Below, one piece after another: positions 47,953 through 58,250 of a stretch of 64,000 bases of DNA. The notes under the pieces were generated by a model. It did no database searches. It saw only the letters and a program-made list of their open reading frames with translations, and had not been told where the DNA came from. Where the stretch lies: contig NZ_CALBWL010000023.1 of the NCBI RefSeq assembly GCF_937973075.1, positions 1 through 64,000 on the forward strand, read 5' to 3'. Both the position numbers and the translations under genes were made by a program. The DNA comes from an uncultured Campylobacter sp. (lineage in GTDB: Bacteria > Campylobacterota > Campylobacteria > Campylobacterales > Campylobacteraceae). Each line of letters starts with the position of its first letter. Position 1 is the stretch's first letter.

Positions 47953-48801
47953 TTAAAACCCACCGCCTGCGATCGGAACGTCGTTCCAAAGATAGCGCAC
48001 CTCGCCCGAGCTTATCTCGATGATCGAGTAAAAATCGCCGCAGATAAGCAGATAGCGCCCGTCTGCGCGGCTCGCCAGATCCTTTGCGGCAAGCTTTTTG
48101 CCCAAGATCACGTCGCGCGCGTCGCCGTCGTAAAAGTTTGGCGCAAGGTCCAAAAACTCGAGCGGATTTAGTGCTGTCTCATCCGCAAAGCGCGGATCTT
48201 GCAGGTCAAAAACTCCCTCACTCTCCCGCCTAAGCGCGCTTAGCGTGCCCGTGGCGCCTAGCTTTTCTGCTAAAATTTGCGCAAAAGAGCGCACGTAGCC
48301 GCCTTCGCTGAGTGCGACGCGAAAGCTCACGAAGGGGTGAGCGTAGTTTAAAATTTCGGCATCAAAAACCCGCATCGAACTCTCTTTCAAGCTCACCTCT
48401 TCGCCCGCGCGAGCGAGCTTGTATGCGCGCACGCCGTTAATTTTCTTGGCGCTGAAAGCGGGCGGGATAAATTTTATCTCGCCGCGCATTTGCGCCATCG
48501 CGGCGTCTAAAACCTCTCGCGAAAGTGGCGGGATTTGTTCCACGCGCTCCATGTTTTCATTATCGCCGCTTGGGCTTTGCGCGCCCAGCCACAGCGTCGC
48601 GACGTAGATTTTTGGCTCCTTTTTTAAAAACCTAAAAAAGCGCGCGTATTGCCCGAATGCCACGATCAGCGCACCGCTCGCGAAAGGATCGAGCGTGCCG
48701 CTAAAGCCAGCCTTTTTCACGCCGTATTTGCGCTTAAGAGCGCTTAAAAATTTATTGCTGCCGATGCCCGCGGGCTTGTCCGTCAAAAACAATCTATTCA
48801 T
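47953..48801 (-). CDS. truB: tRNA pseudouridine-55 synthase TruB
   Basis: Makes pseudouridine 55 in the T-loop of tRNAs. LFLTDKPAGIGSNKFLSALK, KKAGFSGTLDPFASGALIVA with catalytic Asp38, and SLSEGGYVRSFAQ-type motif (ALSEGGYVRSFAQILAE). 282 residues, normal for this group. ATG at 48801 overlaps the end of the helicase gene. Confidence 0.96.
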   Translation of the reverse strand: MNRLFLTDKPAGIGSNKFLSALKRKYGVKKAGFSGTLDPFASGALIVAFGQYARFFRFLKKEPKIYVATLWLGAQSPSGDNENMERVEQIPPLSREVLDAAMAQMRGEIKFIPPAFSAKKINGVRAYKLARAGEEVSLKESSMRVFDAEILNYAHPFVSFRVALSEGGYVRSFAQILAEKLGATGTLSALRRESEGVFDLQDPRFADETALNPLEFLDLAPNFYDGDARDVILGKKLAAKDLASRADGRYLLICGDFYSIIEISSGEVRYLWNDVPIAGGGF

Positions 48802-50854
48802 AAGAGCCGATCTTTTCTACGAAATTTGACATTATCACGCGCGAAATTCCGCCGAAATTTATCGTGAGTCGGTCGCCGTTTACCGCCGTAATCTGTCCGA
48901 TGCCAAAGAGTTTATGTTTGATCAGCTCGCCCTTGCTAAAGCCGCTACTTTGCTCGCGCGGCGGCTCTTTAGCCACCAAACCCGCCTCGGCTATAAACCT
49001 GCTAGCATCGAGCCTCTCGCGCTTGCCGCGATAAAAACGGCTAGCGGCAAAGCTAAGCGTAAGCGTGCGCTTGGCACGCGTAATCGCTACGTATGCGAGC
49101 CTACGCTCCTCCTCGATGTCGCTACTGTCGCCCAAAAGCGGGAAAAACCCCTCCTCCAGCCCGATTACGAAAAGATGCTCGAACTCAAGCCCCTTGCTTG
49201 CGTGCACGCTCATTATATTTATCGCATCGCCCATGATGGCGTCCTGATCGCTAAGAAGGCTTAGTTCGTTTAAAAATTCCGCCAGATCAAAATCGGGCTT
49301 ATTGCTCGCCTCATCCTTCAGCATAGCCAAAAACTCGTCGATGTTCGCTACCCGATCGGCGCCGTCCGGAAGCGAGGCGTAGTAAGCCTTTAGCCCGAAA
49401 GCGGGCTCTAGAGCGTCTATTTTTTTGATAGTATCGGCTAGCGCGGAGATAGAAGCGATACCGCTTTTAAGCTCGGCTAGAGCCTGCGCCGCCTTGGCGC
49501 TAAGCCCCGCGTCAGGCTCGCTAAAAGCGTCAAATAGACTGATAAGTCGCAGGCGCGAAAGCTCCTCGAGCTTTGCTAGCGAGACCTTGCCGATACCGCG
49601 CTTGGGCACGTTTATGATCCGCCTCATCGAAAAGTCGTCGTGCTCGTCGTTTACTAAGCGCAGATAGGCGATCGTATCCTTGATCTCGGCGCGCTCGTAA
49701 AATTTCACGCCGCCTACCATTTTATACGGGATTTTGGCGCGATTCAGCCCCTCTTCCAGCGCGCGCGAAAGAGCGTTTACGCGGTAAAGCACGGCGATTT
49801 GAGAGGGCGCTACGCCGCTTGAAAGCAGCTTTTTGATAGCTTCTGCGATCTTTGCCGCTTCGATACTCTCCTCGTCTGAACGCAAAATTTCGATCTTTTC
49901 GCCCCCGCCGTTCATGCTAGTAAGACTCTTGCCGAGACGGTTTTTGTTATGCGAGATGAGCTCGTTGGCGGCATTTAAAATTTCATCCGTGGAGCGGTAG
50001 TTCTGCTCGAGTTTGATAAATTTTACGTTTGAGAACTGATCTTTAAAATTTAAGATATTTTCTATCCGTGCGCCGCGCCAGCCGTAGATACTCTGATCGT
50101 CATCGCCCACCACCGCGAGGTTTTCGTGCGCGGCACAAAGCTTTTGCAGCAGTTTGAATTGAATGTCGTTGGTGTCCTGATACTCATCCACCGTGATATA
50201 GGCGTAACGGCGCGAAATTTCATCGCATAGCCGCTCATTCGCGCTTAAAATTTTATACGGCAATATCAGCAGATCATCGAAATCCACAAGATTATTTGCC
50301 GCCAAATACGCCTCGTAGCGTTTATATGCATCAGCGCAATGCGCGTAAAATCCGCTATACATCCTGCTTAGCTCATCCTCCTCGCCCTTTAGAAGCTCGT
50401 CGATATCTTTGGGGCCGATTAGGGAATTTTTGTAGGTTGAAATTTTAGCCGCCAATAGCGACGTGGGCAAATTTATCTCAAAGCCCTTGATGATCTTTTT
50501 CTTATCGTCGGTATCGATTACTTGGAAGTTTGCGCTACGCCCAAGCTCGCTAATATGAAATTTCAAAAACAAAAGCCCAAATTTATGAAAGGTGCACAGA
50601 AGCGGCACGCTGCTTAAATTTAGCCCGCTTATCAGATTAAGCGCTCGCGAGCGCATCTCGGCGGCGGCTTTATTCGTAAACGTAAGCGTGAGAGTATTCT
50701 CCGCAGGCACGCCGTTTGATAGCAGATAGGCAAGTCGCGCGGTGATCGTTTTGGTTTTGCCACTACCAGCACCCGCTAAGATTAGCATCGCTCCGTCCAC
50801 ATGGCTCGCAGCCTCGCGCTGAGCGGGATTAAGACCCTCTAAAATATCGCTCAT
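48794..50854 (-). CDS. uvrD: UvrD/Rep/PcrA-family DNA helicase
   Basis: Superfamily 1A 3'-5' helicase of repair or replication restart. LNPAQREAASHVDG (Q motif), LAGAGSGKTKTITARL (motif I), TLTFTNKAAAEM, YITVDEYQDTNDIQFKLLQ (II), VVGDDDQSIYGWRGA (III), VMSVHASKGLE-like INIMSVHASKGLEFEHLFV (V) and YVAITRAKRTLTLS (VI). 686 residues; which of Rep, PcrA or UvrD it is cannot be told from sequence alone. ATG overlaps the upstream stop (ATGA). Confidence 0.95.
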   Translation of the reverse strand: MSDILEGLNPAQREAASHVDGAMLILAGAGSGKTKTITARLAYLLSNGVPAENTLTLTFTNKAAAEMRSRALNLISGLNLSSVPLLCTFHKFGLLFLKFHISELGRSANFQVIDTDDKKKIIKGFEINLPTSLLAAKISTYKNSLIGPKDIDELLKGEEDELSRMYSGFYAHCADAYKRYEAYLAANNLVDFDDLLILPYKILSANERLCDEISRRYAYITVDEYQDTNDIQFKLLQKLCAAHENLAVVGDDDQSIYGWRGARIENILNFKDQFSNVKFIKLEQNYRSTDEILNAANELISHNKNRLGKSLTSMNGGGEKIEILRSDEESIEAAKIAEAIKKLLSSGVAPSQIAVLYRVNALSRALEEGLNRAKIPYKMVGGVKFYERAEIKDTIAYLRLVNDEHDDFSMRRIINVPKRGIGKVSLAKLEELSRLRLISLFDAFSEPDAGLSAKAAQALAELKSGIASISALADTIKKIDALEPAFGLKAYYASLPDGADRVANIDEFLAMLKDEASNKPDFDLAEFLNELSLLSDQDAIMGDAINIMSVHASKGLEFEHLFVIGLEEGFFPLLGDSSDIEEERRLAYVAITRAKRTLTLSFAASRFYRGKRERLDASRFIAEAGLVAKEPPREQSSGFSKGELIKHKLFGIGQITAVNGDRLTINFGGISRVIMSNFVEKIGSYE

Positions 50855-51258
50855 TTTGAGAAAATTTTACGCGATTTTTCGCGCTTAAGCCACTCGGACT
50901 CGGGACGAGAAAAATTTACCGCGATAGGCTTGCCGTCCACGACGATCTGTAAGACCGCGTAAAACGGCACGCTAAGCGTGCTTGCAAAATCCTGCGGCCC
51001 AAATCCCGCCTCGAAAACCAGCTCATCCTTGCTAAGGTGCGCGCTAGAAAGCGTGTATTCCTCCAGCTGCAAAAAGATCGCGGGCATTTTGAAGCTTTTT
51101 AAAATTTCCTCCGGCAGCGGCGGGTCAAATTTTATCTGATCCGTCCTCACAACGATGCCAAATCCGCATCCAAGAGCCAAAACGTAATCCAAAACCGCGC
51201 CTATATTTGCGCTGCTCGCAGCGATAAATTTATCGTCTTTTAAAATTTTATCTATCAT
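50851..51258 (-). CDS. Unknown small cytoplasmic protein upstream of the helicase
   Basis: 135 residues, not recognised: MIDKILKDDKFIAASSANIG, FKMPAIFLQLEEYTLSSAHL, FYAVLQIVVDGKPIAVNFSR. No signal peptide or membrane helix; looks like a compact alpha/beta fold. It is pinned between pepF (2-base gap, ribosome site AAGGGG inside the end of pepF) and the helicase (ATGA overlap), so it is certainly translated with them. Confidence 0.75.
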   Translation of the reverse strand: MIDKILKDDKFIAASSANIGAVLDYVLALGCGFGIVVRTDQIKFDPPLPEEILKSFKMPAIFLQLEEYTLSSAHLSKDELVFEAGFGPQDFASTLSVPFYAVLQIVVDGKPIAVNFSRPESEWLKREKSRKIFSK

Positions 51259-51259
51259 C

Positions 51260-53173
51260 CTAACCCCTTACAAACTCATCTACAAGCGCCGCGACCTGCT
51301 CTATGCCGATGCGCCAAAATTCGCTTTTATTGATGTCAAAGCCGAATTTCGCCACCAGCTTTTGCGGCGCGTCGCTGCCGCCCGAGCTTAAAAACTCGGT
51401 GTAAATTTGAACGAAATTTTCGAGCCTGCCGCTCTTATACAGCCCGTAAAGCGCGAGCACCAAAAGCTGCGCATAGGCGTAGGAGTAGCAGTAAAACGGC
51501 GTGTGAACGAAGTGTGGGATGTAGCTCCACCAGCTTTTGTAATGATCCTGCAAGATTAGCTCGCCGGCAAACATCTTGCGCGACTCCTCCATCCAAAGCT
51601 CACCCACCTGCTCAACGCTTAGCTCATCCGCACTCGCATGCACGCGCCGCTCAAAGGTCGTAAATCCGATCTGGCGGTAAAGCGTAGCGAAGATATCCTC
51701 GATCTTTGCCGCAAGCATCGCTCTTAGCGCAGTCTTATCGCTTGCGGTCTGCGAGAGCGTATCCGTATCGCGCGCTGCAAGCTCGCACGAACCCGCAAAG
51801 TCTTGCGAGGCGGCATGTTTTACGGCGCGCTCGTTTGGAATTTTACCGCCCTGAGCCTCTTGCGGAGCGTCGCGCTTTAAATTTTGCGAGCCGTCCGAGG
51901 CGGCGGCATTTTTTAAATTCGACAAGCCGTTTAAATTTGAAAAATTTTCGCGCATATAATCAAACACCAGCATCTCGCAGAAAACCGACGCAGTCTCCGC
52001 CGTCGTTAGCGGCGTGAAGGAGTTAAAATAGCCCACGCCGTAGCTTAGATACTGATGTATCGCGTGTCCCAGCTCGTGCGCGAGGGTAAATACGTCGCGG
52101 CGCTTGCGGGTAAAATTTAAAAGCACGAAAGGGTGAGTATCGCGCGAGCCCGAATGCGAAAATGCACCGCTTTGCTTATTTTGCGCGGGCATCGCGTCAA
52201 TCCAGTTTCGCTCAAATGCGATCAGCGCAATCTGCTTAAATTTCGGGCTAAATTTTTCAAATGCTGCTAGCACGATCTGCTTAGCCTGCTCGAAGCTAAA
52301 CTCGCTTTCATCGCCCTCAAGCGGCGCGTATCTGTCGTAATCATACAGCGCGTCGTAGCCTAAAATTTCGCGCTTTTTGGCGTAAAATTTGCCGACTAGA
52401 TCGAAGCTTCGCTCCGTCTCTGCGATCAGTGCATCGACGCTTGCGATGTTTATCTGATTTTCCTCGTGCATCACCGCCTCGGCTTTATCGTAGCCGCGCA
52501 GCTCGCAGCGAATTTTGAGATCGGTTTTGATCATATTGTAGATATAACCAAGCAGGTGAGAGTTCTGCTCTAGCACCGCGCTTAGCGAAGCTGCGGCGTC
52601 CTTTCGCACCTCGCGATCGGAGCTATGAAGCAGGCTTAAAATTTCCTCCTCGCCAAGCTTTTGCCCGCGAAAATCAAAGCTCATCCGTGCCATACTTTCG
52701 TCAAAAAGTCGCGAAAACGCTTCGCCGCTTACGGGCGAAGTTTTTAAAAGCACACTTTCTTGCGGCAAGCTTAGCTGGTGGGCCTTGCGCTGCTTAAGTA
52801 GGCTCAAATAATATCTGAATCTCCCGCCCCCTGCGATAAACTCGTCCTGTTTTGCGGCGTCAAGCTCGTTAAACTCGAGCTCGAAAAAGAGCAGGCTCTG
52901 CGAAATGTCGTTGCAAGCCTGCTCCGTCTTGGCCTGCTGCGCCCCAAGGCTCGTATCTCGCGCAAATCTAAGATGCGCAAAGCTCATTATCTTGCCGATC
53001 TGCTCGCTGATGCTCTCATAAAGCTCAAGCGCGCCCAAAAATTTCTCCGCGCTAAGGGCTTGCAGCTTATCTTTAAATTTAAGCTCAAAATCCATAGCCT
53101 GCGCGGAGGCACTATCTATCGCGGCGCTAAATTCCGCCTCGTTTGCAAACAGCTCGCCTAAATTCCAATTCAT
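51260..53173 (-). CDS. pepF: Oligoendopeptidase F (M3 family) with a low-complexity insertion
   Basis: Cytoplasmic zinc oligopeptidase. Start at ATG 53173 (MNWNLGELFANEAEF), with AAAAGGAAAACG before it. Zinc motif LAHELGHAIHQYLS (HExxH at 366-370) and a third ligand in TAETASVFCEML. 637 residues, longer than usual for the family, explained by residues ~412-478 (NLKNAAASDGSQNLKRDAP; ASQDFAGSCELAARDTD), a polar A/S/D/Q-rich insert right after the MRENF segment. Conserved C-terminal part resumes at LAAKIEDIFATLYRQIGFTT. Confidence 0.93.
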   Translation of the reverse strand: MNWNLGELFANEAEFSAAIDSASAQAMDFELKFKDKLQALSAEKFLGALELYESISEQIGKIMSFAHLRFARDTSLGAQQAKTEQACNDISQSLLFFELEFNELDAAKQDEFIAGGGRFRYYLSLLKQRKAHQLSLPQESVLLKTSPVSGEAFSRLFDESMARMSFDFRGQKLGEEEILSLLHSSDREVRKDAAASLSAVLEQNSHLLGYIYNMIKTDLKIRCELRGYDKAEAVMHEENQINIASVDALIAETERSFDLVGKFYAKKREILGYDALYDYDRYAPLEGDESEFSFEQAKQIVLAAFEKFSPKFKQIALIAFERNWIDAMPAQNKQSGAFSHSGSRDTHPFVLLNFTRKRRDVFTLAHELGHAIHQYLSYGVGYFNSFTPLTTAETASVFCEMLVFDYMRENFSNLNGLSNLKNAAASDGSQNLKRDAPQEAQGGKIPNERAVKHAASQDFAGSCELAARDTDTLSQTASDKTALRAMLAAKIEDIFATLYRQIGFTTFERRVHASADELSVEQVGELWMEESRKMFAGELILQDHYKSWWSYIPHFVHTPFYCYSYAYAQLLVLALYGLYKSGRLENFVQIYTEFLSSGGSDAPQKLVAKFGFDINKSEFWRIGIEQVAALVDEFVRG

Positions 53174-53233
53174 CGTTTTCCTTTTAAAATTTTTGGATAA
53201 TTTTATCAAAAAAGAATAAGTAAAATTTTAAAA

Positions 53234-53267
53234 ACCGCAAATCCGCCGCACGGACGGAATTTGCGGT
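53234..53267 (-). terminator. Terminator after sstT
   Basis: On the minus strand ACCGCAAATTCCG pairs with CGGATTTGCGGT (one bulge), followed by TTTTTAAAATTTT. It lies 16 bases past the sstT stop. Confidence 0.75.
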
Positions 53268-53282
53268 AAATTTTAAGGTGAG

Positions 53283-54542
53283 TTATTTTTGCATACTTTG
53301 CGACGCGATCGCCGTAAAAATCACGTCCGTGGAGCTATTGATCGCGGTTTCTACCGAATCTTGGATCACACCGATGATGAAGCCGATCGCGACCACCTGC
53401 ATTGCGATGTCGTTTGAGATATTAAAGAGCGAACACGCAAGCGGTATCAGCATCAATGAGCCGCCGGGTACGCCGCTAGCGCCACACGCACCGACCGCCG
53501 AGACCACGCAAAGCAGTAGCGCCGTCCAAAAATCGGGACGCACGCCAAGCGTATGAGCCGCAGCAAGCGCTAAAATCGCGATTACCACCGCAGCGCCCGC
53601 CATATTTATCGTAGCTCCCAAAGGGATCGAGATTGAGCTTAGCTCATCGCTGATGCCGAGCTTTTTGCATAAATTTAAATTTACGGGGATATTCGCCGCC
53701 GAGCTGCGGGTGAAAAACGCCGTGAGGCCGCTTTCGCGCAGGCAGGTAAATACGAGAGGATACGGATTTTTCTTAATCACCGCAAAGACGATGAGCGGAT
53801 TTACCACGAGGGCTACGAACGCCATCGCACCTACTAGCACGACTACTATTCGCACGTATCCAAGCAGCGCATCGACACCGGTTTGATACACGGTAGAAGC
53901 TACTAGACCGAAAATTCCAAACGGCGCGAGTTGGATTACGAACTGCACGATTTTGGTTACCGCTTCGCTCAGATCGGTAAAAATTTTCTTTGTTTCGTTG
54001 GTACAAAATTTAAGCGCGATGCCAAGACCTATCGCCCATGTTAAAATTCCTACGTAGTTTCCGTGCGCGATAGCGTTTAGCGGATTATCTACGACCTTAA
54101 AAAGCAGATCTTTTAGCACGATCCAAACGCTCGCAGGGACCGCATTTTCTGCCGCACCGACATTACTTAGAGCAAGATCCGTCGGGAATAAAAAGCTAGC
54201 TGCTACCCCCACGCACGAGGCTAAAAAGGTGCCTACGATATATAGGACGACTACGCGTTTTAAGCCGCTTGCGCTGCCGTATTGTTTATTTACGATCGAA
54301 CTTAAAATCAAGATAAAAACTAAAATCGGAGCTACCGCTTTAAGGGCACCTACGAATAAATTTCCTAAAATTTCCGCAAAAGCTACTACGTTTATTAAAA
54401 ACGAAGTGTGCTCTGCCGCAATATCGCCTGCCGTCGAACGCGCAGCAAAGCCCAAAATAGCGCCTATTATCAAACCCGTAACTATGCGCAGAACTAGATT
54501 TTTATCTTTGTAGCTGGCTACTAATTTTTGAATCGAACTCAT
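53283..54542 (-). CDS. sstT: Sodium/serine-threonine symporter SstT
   Basis: Inner-membrane Na+-coupled serine and threonine importer of the dicarboxylate/amino-acid:cation family. 419 residues, about nine helices. [15 protein letters not shown] at the start, [20 protein letters not shown] (the SSA re-entrant loop), [20 protein letters not shown] (NMxGA Na+ motif) and [29 protein letters not shown] precedes the ATG. Serine is a key carbon source for Campylobacter. Confidence 0.95.
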   Translation of the reverse strand: MSSIQKLVASYKDKNLVLRIVTGLIIGAILGFAARSTAGDIAAEHTSFLINVVAFAEILGNLFVGALKAVAPILVFILILSSIVNKQYGSASGLKRVVVLYIVGTFLASCVGVAASFLFPTDLALSNVGAAENAVPASVWIVLKDLLFKVVDNPLNAIAHGNYVGILTWAIGLGIALKFCTNETKKIFTDLSEAVTKIVQFVIQLAPFGIFGLVASTVYQTGVDALLGYVRIVVVLVGAMAFVALVVNPLIVFAVIKKNPYPLVFTCLRESGLTAFFTRSSAANIPVNLNLCKKLGISDELSSISIPLGATINMAGAAVVIAILALAAAHTLGVRPDFWTALLLCVVSAVGACGASGVPGGSLMLIPLACSLFNISNDIAMQVVAIGFIIGVIQDSVETAINSSTDVIFTAIASQSMQK

Positions 54543-54686
54543 TTTTTACCTTTCAATCAAAACGTCGTTTGAAATATATCGAAATTTTATTTAAGCACAT
54601 TTAAATTTGGGCGAAATTTCGTAATTTTTAGTTAATCTTAAAACCTCGTTAGATAAAATGCCCCGAAATTTTAATCAGGAGCGGAT

Positions 54687-55886
54687 ATGTATCTTTTCAC
54701 AAGCGAAGTAGTAAGCCCAGGACATCCCGATAAATGCGCCGATATCATCGCAGACAGCATCGTGGATGAAATTTTAAAGCAAGATCCCAACGGACGCGTC
54801 GCGGCGGAGGTTTTCATCGCGGGAAAACACGTAGTAATCGGCGGCGAAGTAAATGCCAAGATCGATTTTACTCACGACGATTACCGCCACATCGTAAAGG
54901 GCGCGCTTAGCGAGATCGGCTACAACGACAACCCCTACTTTACGCGCGCACAGTGCCTGCATCCGCAGGATCTGCAAGTAGACGTATTTTTAAACCAGCA
55001 AAGCCCCGACATCAACCAAGGCGTCGATCAAGAGGGCGGCGAGATCGGAGCGGGGGATCAGGGCATAATGTTCGGCTTCGCAAGCTGCGAGACGAAAAAT
55101 TTTATGCCGGCGGCGATCACCTACGCGAGGCTTCTTTGCGATCACGTTTATGCCTACGCAAAGTCCCACCCTAACGAGCTTGGCGTCGATATTAAGACGC
55201 AAGTTAGCGTCGATTACGGCACGAAGAGCAATTTTGAGGAGTGCAAGCCGCAAAGCATCCATACGATCGTGGTTTCCGCGCCATGCGTCGAGAGCATGAG
55301 TATCGAGCGCGTCCGAGATCTGATCGGAAATTTAATCGATTCGGCGGGGCTTCCGAAGGAGCTTTACGACAAAAGCAAAACGATCATCTACATCAATCCT
55401 ACCGGCCGCTACGTAAATCATAGCTCGCTTCACGACAGCGGCCTAACGGGGCGCAAGCTAATCGTAGATAGTTTCGGCGGCTACAGCCCTATAGGTGGCG
55501 GCGCTCAAAGCAGCAAAGACTACACCAAGGTCGATCGCAGCGGGCTTTACGCGGCGCGTTACATCGCCAAAAACATCGTCGCGGCGGGGCTTGCAAAAAA
55601 ATGCATCGTCCAGCTCAGCTACGCAATCGGCGTCGCAAAGCCCGTCAGCGTCAGCGTCGATTGCATGGGGACGAATTTAGGCGCGGCGAGCGACGATGAG
55701 TTGTCCGCTTTCGTGCTTGAAAAATTCCCGCTCACTCCGCGCTGGATCATCGATAAATTCGGTCTTGATCGCCCCGGCAAAGAAAGCTTTCTCTACGCCG
55801 ACGTCGCCGCACGCGGACAGGTCGGAAACGACGAATATCCGTGGGAGCAGCTTGATAGCGTGGAGCTTTTTAAGGCTTTGAAATAA
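54687..55886 (+). CDS. metK: S-adenosylmethionine synthetase
   Basis: Makes SAM from ATP and methionine. 399 residues: MYLFTSEVVSPGHPDKCADI, EIGAGDQGIMFGFA (central motif), GGGAQSSKDYTKVDRSGLY (P-loop region in the form seen in Campylobacter), VQLSYAIGVAKPVSV. AGGAG stands six bases before the ATG and a weak -10 (TAAAAT, 54654-54659) further up. No SAM riboswitch seen. Confidence 0.98.
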   Translation: MYLFTSEVVSPGHPDKCADIIADSIVDEILKQDPNGRVAAEVFIAGKHVVIGGEVNAKIDFTHDDYRHIVKGALSEIGYNDNPYFTRAQCLHPQDLQVDVFLNQQSPDINQGVDQEGGEIGAGDQGIMFGFASCETKNFMPAAITYARLLCDHVYAYAKSHPNELGVDIKTQVSVDYGTKSNFEECKPQSIHTIVVSAPCVESMSIERVRDLIGNLIDSAGLPKELYDKSKTIIYINPTGRYVNHSSLHDSGLTGRKLIVDSFGGYSPIGGGAQSSKDYTKVDRSGLYAARYIAKNIVAAGLAKKCIVQLSYAIGVAKPVSVSVDCMGTNLGAASDDELSAFVLEKFPLTPRWIIDKFGLDRPGKESFLYADVAARGQVGNDEYPWEQLDSVELFKALK

Positions 55887-56944
55887 AATTTTACGCTTTG
55901 CAGTAGTGCCTTTTTAGCTTACGACATTCGCTAGGCTTGCAGCAGCGAGCCTAGCTCAATATTCTACGCGGCTTTGCATGCCGTGTAGTTTTATCGCATC
56001 CCAAAAAAATAGCGTTGCGGCAAAATTCTGTATCAAAATTCTAAGCCGTGAAATTTAAGAGTTTTTGCAGGTAGAATTGAATTTTAAAATTTTAAGCCCA
56101 GCTCGCGCAAAATTTTAAAATTTACGCGGTGAAATTCCAAGGCTGAGCCCGTCTAGTTTAGTGATAAATTCTAACTAGAGCAGGCTTTAAAAAAATTTTC
56201 ACGCAAGCTTTTAAATTTACAATCGCTTAAAATGAAATTTGACCTATAAAATTTTTTCTAACGCGCTTTTTACTTAATCTCCGAAGGAAAAAATTTTAAA
56301 TTCTCCTTACTTATGATATTTAAGCGTGTAAATTTTAAAATTTTGCATTTTATTTGAAGTTTGCCACTTTTATTTAGCAAGAAAACCCGAAGCAAATTTC
56401 ATTTAAAAGCGGCATTTGCAAGATAAAAGCGCTGAAATTTTAAAATATGGAATTTATGAACTCTACTAATTTAAAATCTCAGATTGGCATGCTTCGTCAA
56501 AGCTCCTCCGCTAACTACGCGAAATGAAAAAGCAAGATTAAATTCTCTCTCGCTCAATGTCACTCGCAAGCAAGCACGGCGGAATATCAAGCCTAAATAA
56601 CGCAAAAGATAAAAGAATAAAGCAAAAAAGAGGAGGCTTGGAGCTTGATAAAATTCTAGCCTTGTGTGGCGGCGACCGAGTGGCTTTCAAACTAGGCTTT
56701 AAACGCAGTGATGCAAATTGCACGCCTTAACTTAAATGCTAAAGCAGCGATAAAATTTTATCGCTGCTTTCATAAATTAAAATTTTAAAGATACTGCCAA
56801 ACTACGCAGCTGCAATAAATAAATCGCCTGCATTTTAATCACCCGCATCTCGCCTAAATTGCCGATCAAATTTAAGCCGCATACACCTTTATCTGGCGCT
56901 TAGTTTAGCCGCGCGGCATAAAAACGCAGCTAAAAAATGAAGCA
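55887..56944. other. Long gene-free stretch between metK and dctP
   Basis: About 1 kb between convergent genes; largely A/T-run spacer. A 61-codon minus-strand ORF (56538-56723) lacks protein character. Contains the palindrome at 56741-56770. Confidence 0.5.
56741..56770. terminator. Perfect 30-bp palindrome, likely bidirectional terminator
   Basis: AAAGCAGCGATAAAA followed directly by its reverse complement TTTTATCGCTGCTTT. It lies ~175 bases past the dctP stop, between convergent metK and dctP. T-rich ends on both sides suit termination in either direction. Confidence 0.6.
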
Positions 56945-58129
56945 CTATTTCGTCTGATTATCCTCGTTTTTTGGTGCGGCAATGCTTGCATTTATCTCGC
57001 TGGCTGCGCTATTTACAGGCTCAGGAACAGAGATTTTTTTCACCGAAGCGGTGAAATTCTGCTCGGCTTCAACGTCGCCCGTTTTTTCGATATATGTAAA
57101 ATCGCCCATCTTCGTCCATGTTCTAGCTTTAGCTAAAAACGCCTTTTGGCTCTCCCAAATCTCTTTGAAATCGGGATTTTTCTCGCTTTCTTCGGCTAAA
57201 ATTTCATCCGTCGCCTTGCGAAGCGCACGCATAATTTCAGGCGAAAAAGAGCGAATCTGAACGTTCGGATATTTCTTTTTGATCTCGTCCCAAATTATTA
57301 CGTTTTTATAAAACGTCTCGTTTTCTGCGTATTCGCGCGCCTTTGCGATAGAGGCTTCCAGGATATTTTGCAAATCCTTAGGAAGCTTCTGCCAAGTTTG
57401 TAGATTTATCACTATCTGCTGCTCGCTAGCGGGTTCTTGCCATCCCGTATAATAGTAATTTGCGACCTTGTGAAAGCCTAGAGGTATATCAAAGCTAGGA
57501 CTTGCCCACTCGACCGCATCGATAGTACCCATCTCTAGCGCCATATATAGCTCACCTACCGGTATCGTAGCGACTGCGACGCCAAGGCGGCTCATAACCT
57601 CCCCGCCAAAGCTTGGAATTCTAAATTTAAGCCCTTTTAAATCGTCTAGCGTATTAATCTCTTTTTTAAACCAACCACCCATCTGCATACCGCTATTTAG
57701 GATATTAAAGACCTTTAGATTGCTTTTAGCATAGAATTTATCGGCTAGCTCCTTGCCTCCGCCGAAGTAATACCAAGCGTGCTGTTCGTCTTTCGTCATA
57801 CCAAAAGGCACCGTCGTAAACAGCATATTTGCGCTATTTTTACCTTTATAATAGTAGCTCGCAGTATAGCCTAAATCGTATTGTCCGTTTTTGACCATAT
57901 CATAGATTGCAAAAGGCGCTTTATGCTTGCTAGGCGCGTCGATGCTGATTTTCAGCCTGCCATCAGACATACTATCTGCAAGATCTGCCATACGCTTGGC
58001 GACATCGCCTACGATAGGCATACTAAGCTCGTAAGTCTGAGCTAGCTTAAGGCGATAAACTTTCTTATCCGCGCCCCACAGCGACGTGGCTATAATCAAA
58101 CTTAATCCGACAAGAATCGATTTTTTCAT
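56945..58129 (-). CDS. dctP: TRAP-transporter substrate-binding protein (DctP family)
   Basis: Periplasmic solute receptor for a TRAP transporter, usually organic acids. Signal peptide MKKSILVGLSLIIATSLWGA. Family blocks: KLAQTYELSMPIVGDVAKRM, AIYDMVKNGQYDLGYTASYY, GWFKKEINTLDDLKGLKFRI (Arg that binds the carboxylate), MALEMGTIDAVEWASPSF. 394 residues with a C-terminal polar extension (~345-394) beyond the usual end. Divergent from mqo. No DctQ/DctM permease gene in the window, so the partner must be elsewhere. Confidence 0.92.
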   Translation of the reverse strand: MKKSILVGLSLIIATSLWGADKKVYRLKLAQTYELSMPIVGDVAKRMADLADSMSDGRLKISIDAPSKHKAPFAIYDMVKNGQYDLGYTASYYYKGKNSANMLFTTVPFGMTKDEQHAWYYFGGGKELADKFYAKSNLKVFNILNSGMQMGGWFKKEINTLDDLKGLKFRIPSFGGEVMSRLGVAVATIPVGELYMALEMGTIDAVEWASPSFDIPLGFHKVANYYYTGWQEPASEQQIVINLQTWQKLPKDLQNILEASIAKAREYAENETFYKNVIIWDEIKKKYPNVQIRSFSPEIMRALRKATDEILAEESEKNPDFKEIWESQKAFLAKARTWTKMGDFTYIEKTGDVEAEQNFTASVKKISVPEPVNSAASEINASIAAPKNEDNQTK

Positions 58130-58250
58130 ATACTACTCCCAAAATGAAATGGTGCGAATTTTATATAAAATCATCTAAATTCACGCTTTTATAACTAGCT
58201 TTTAAGCGAAATTTTCGCACAATTGCAGCCAAATTCGATAAGGAAAGGGC

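Noticed and set aside
56538..56723. 61-codon minus-strand ORF between metK and dctP
   Set aside because: Low protein character, no ribosome site, surrounded by spacer sequence.
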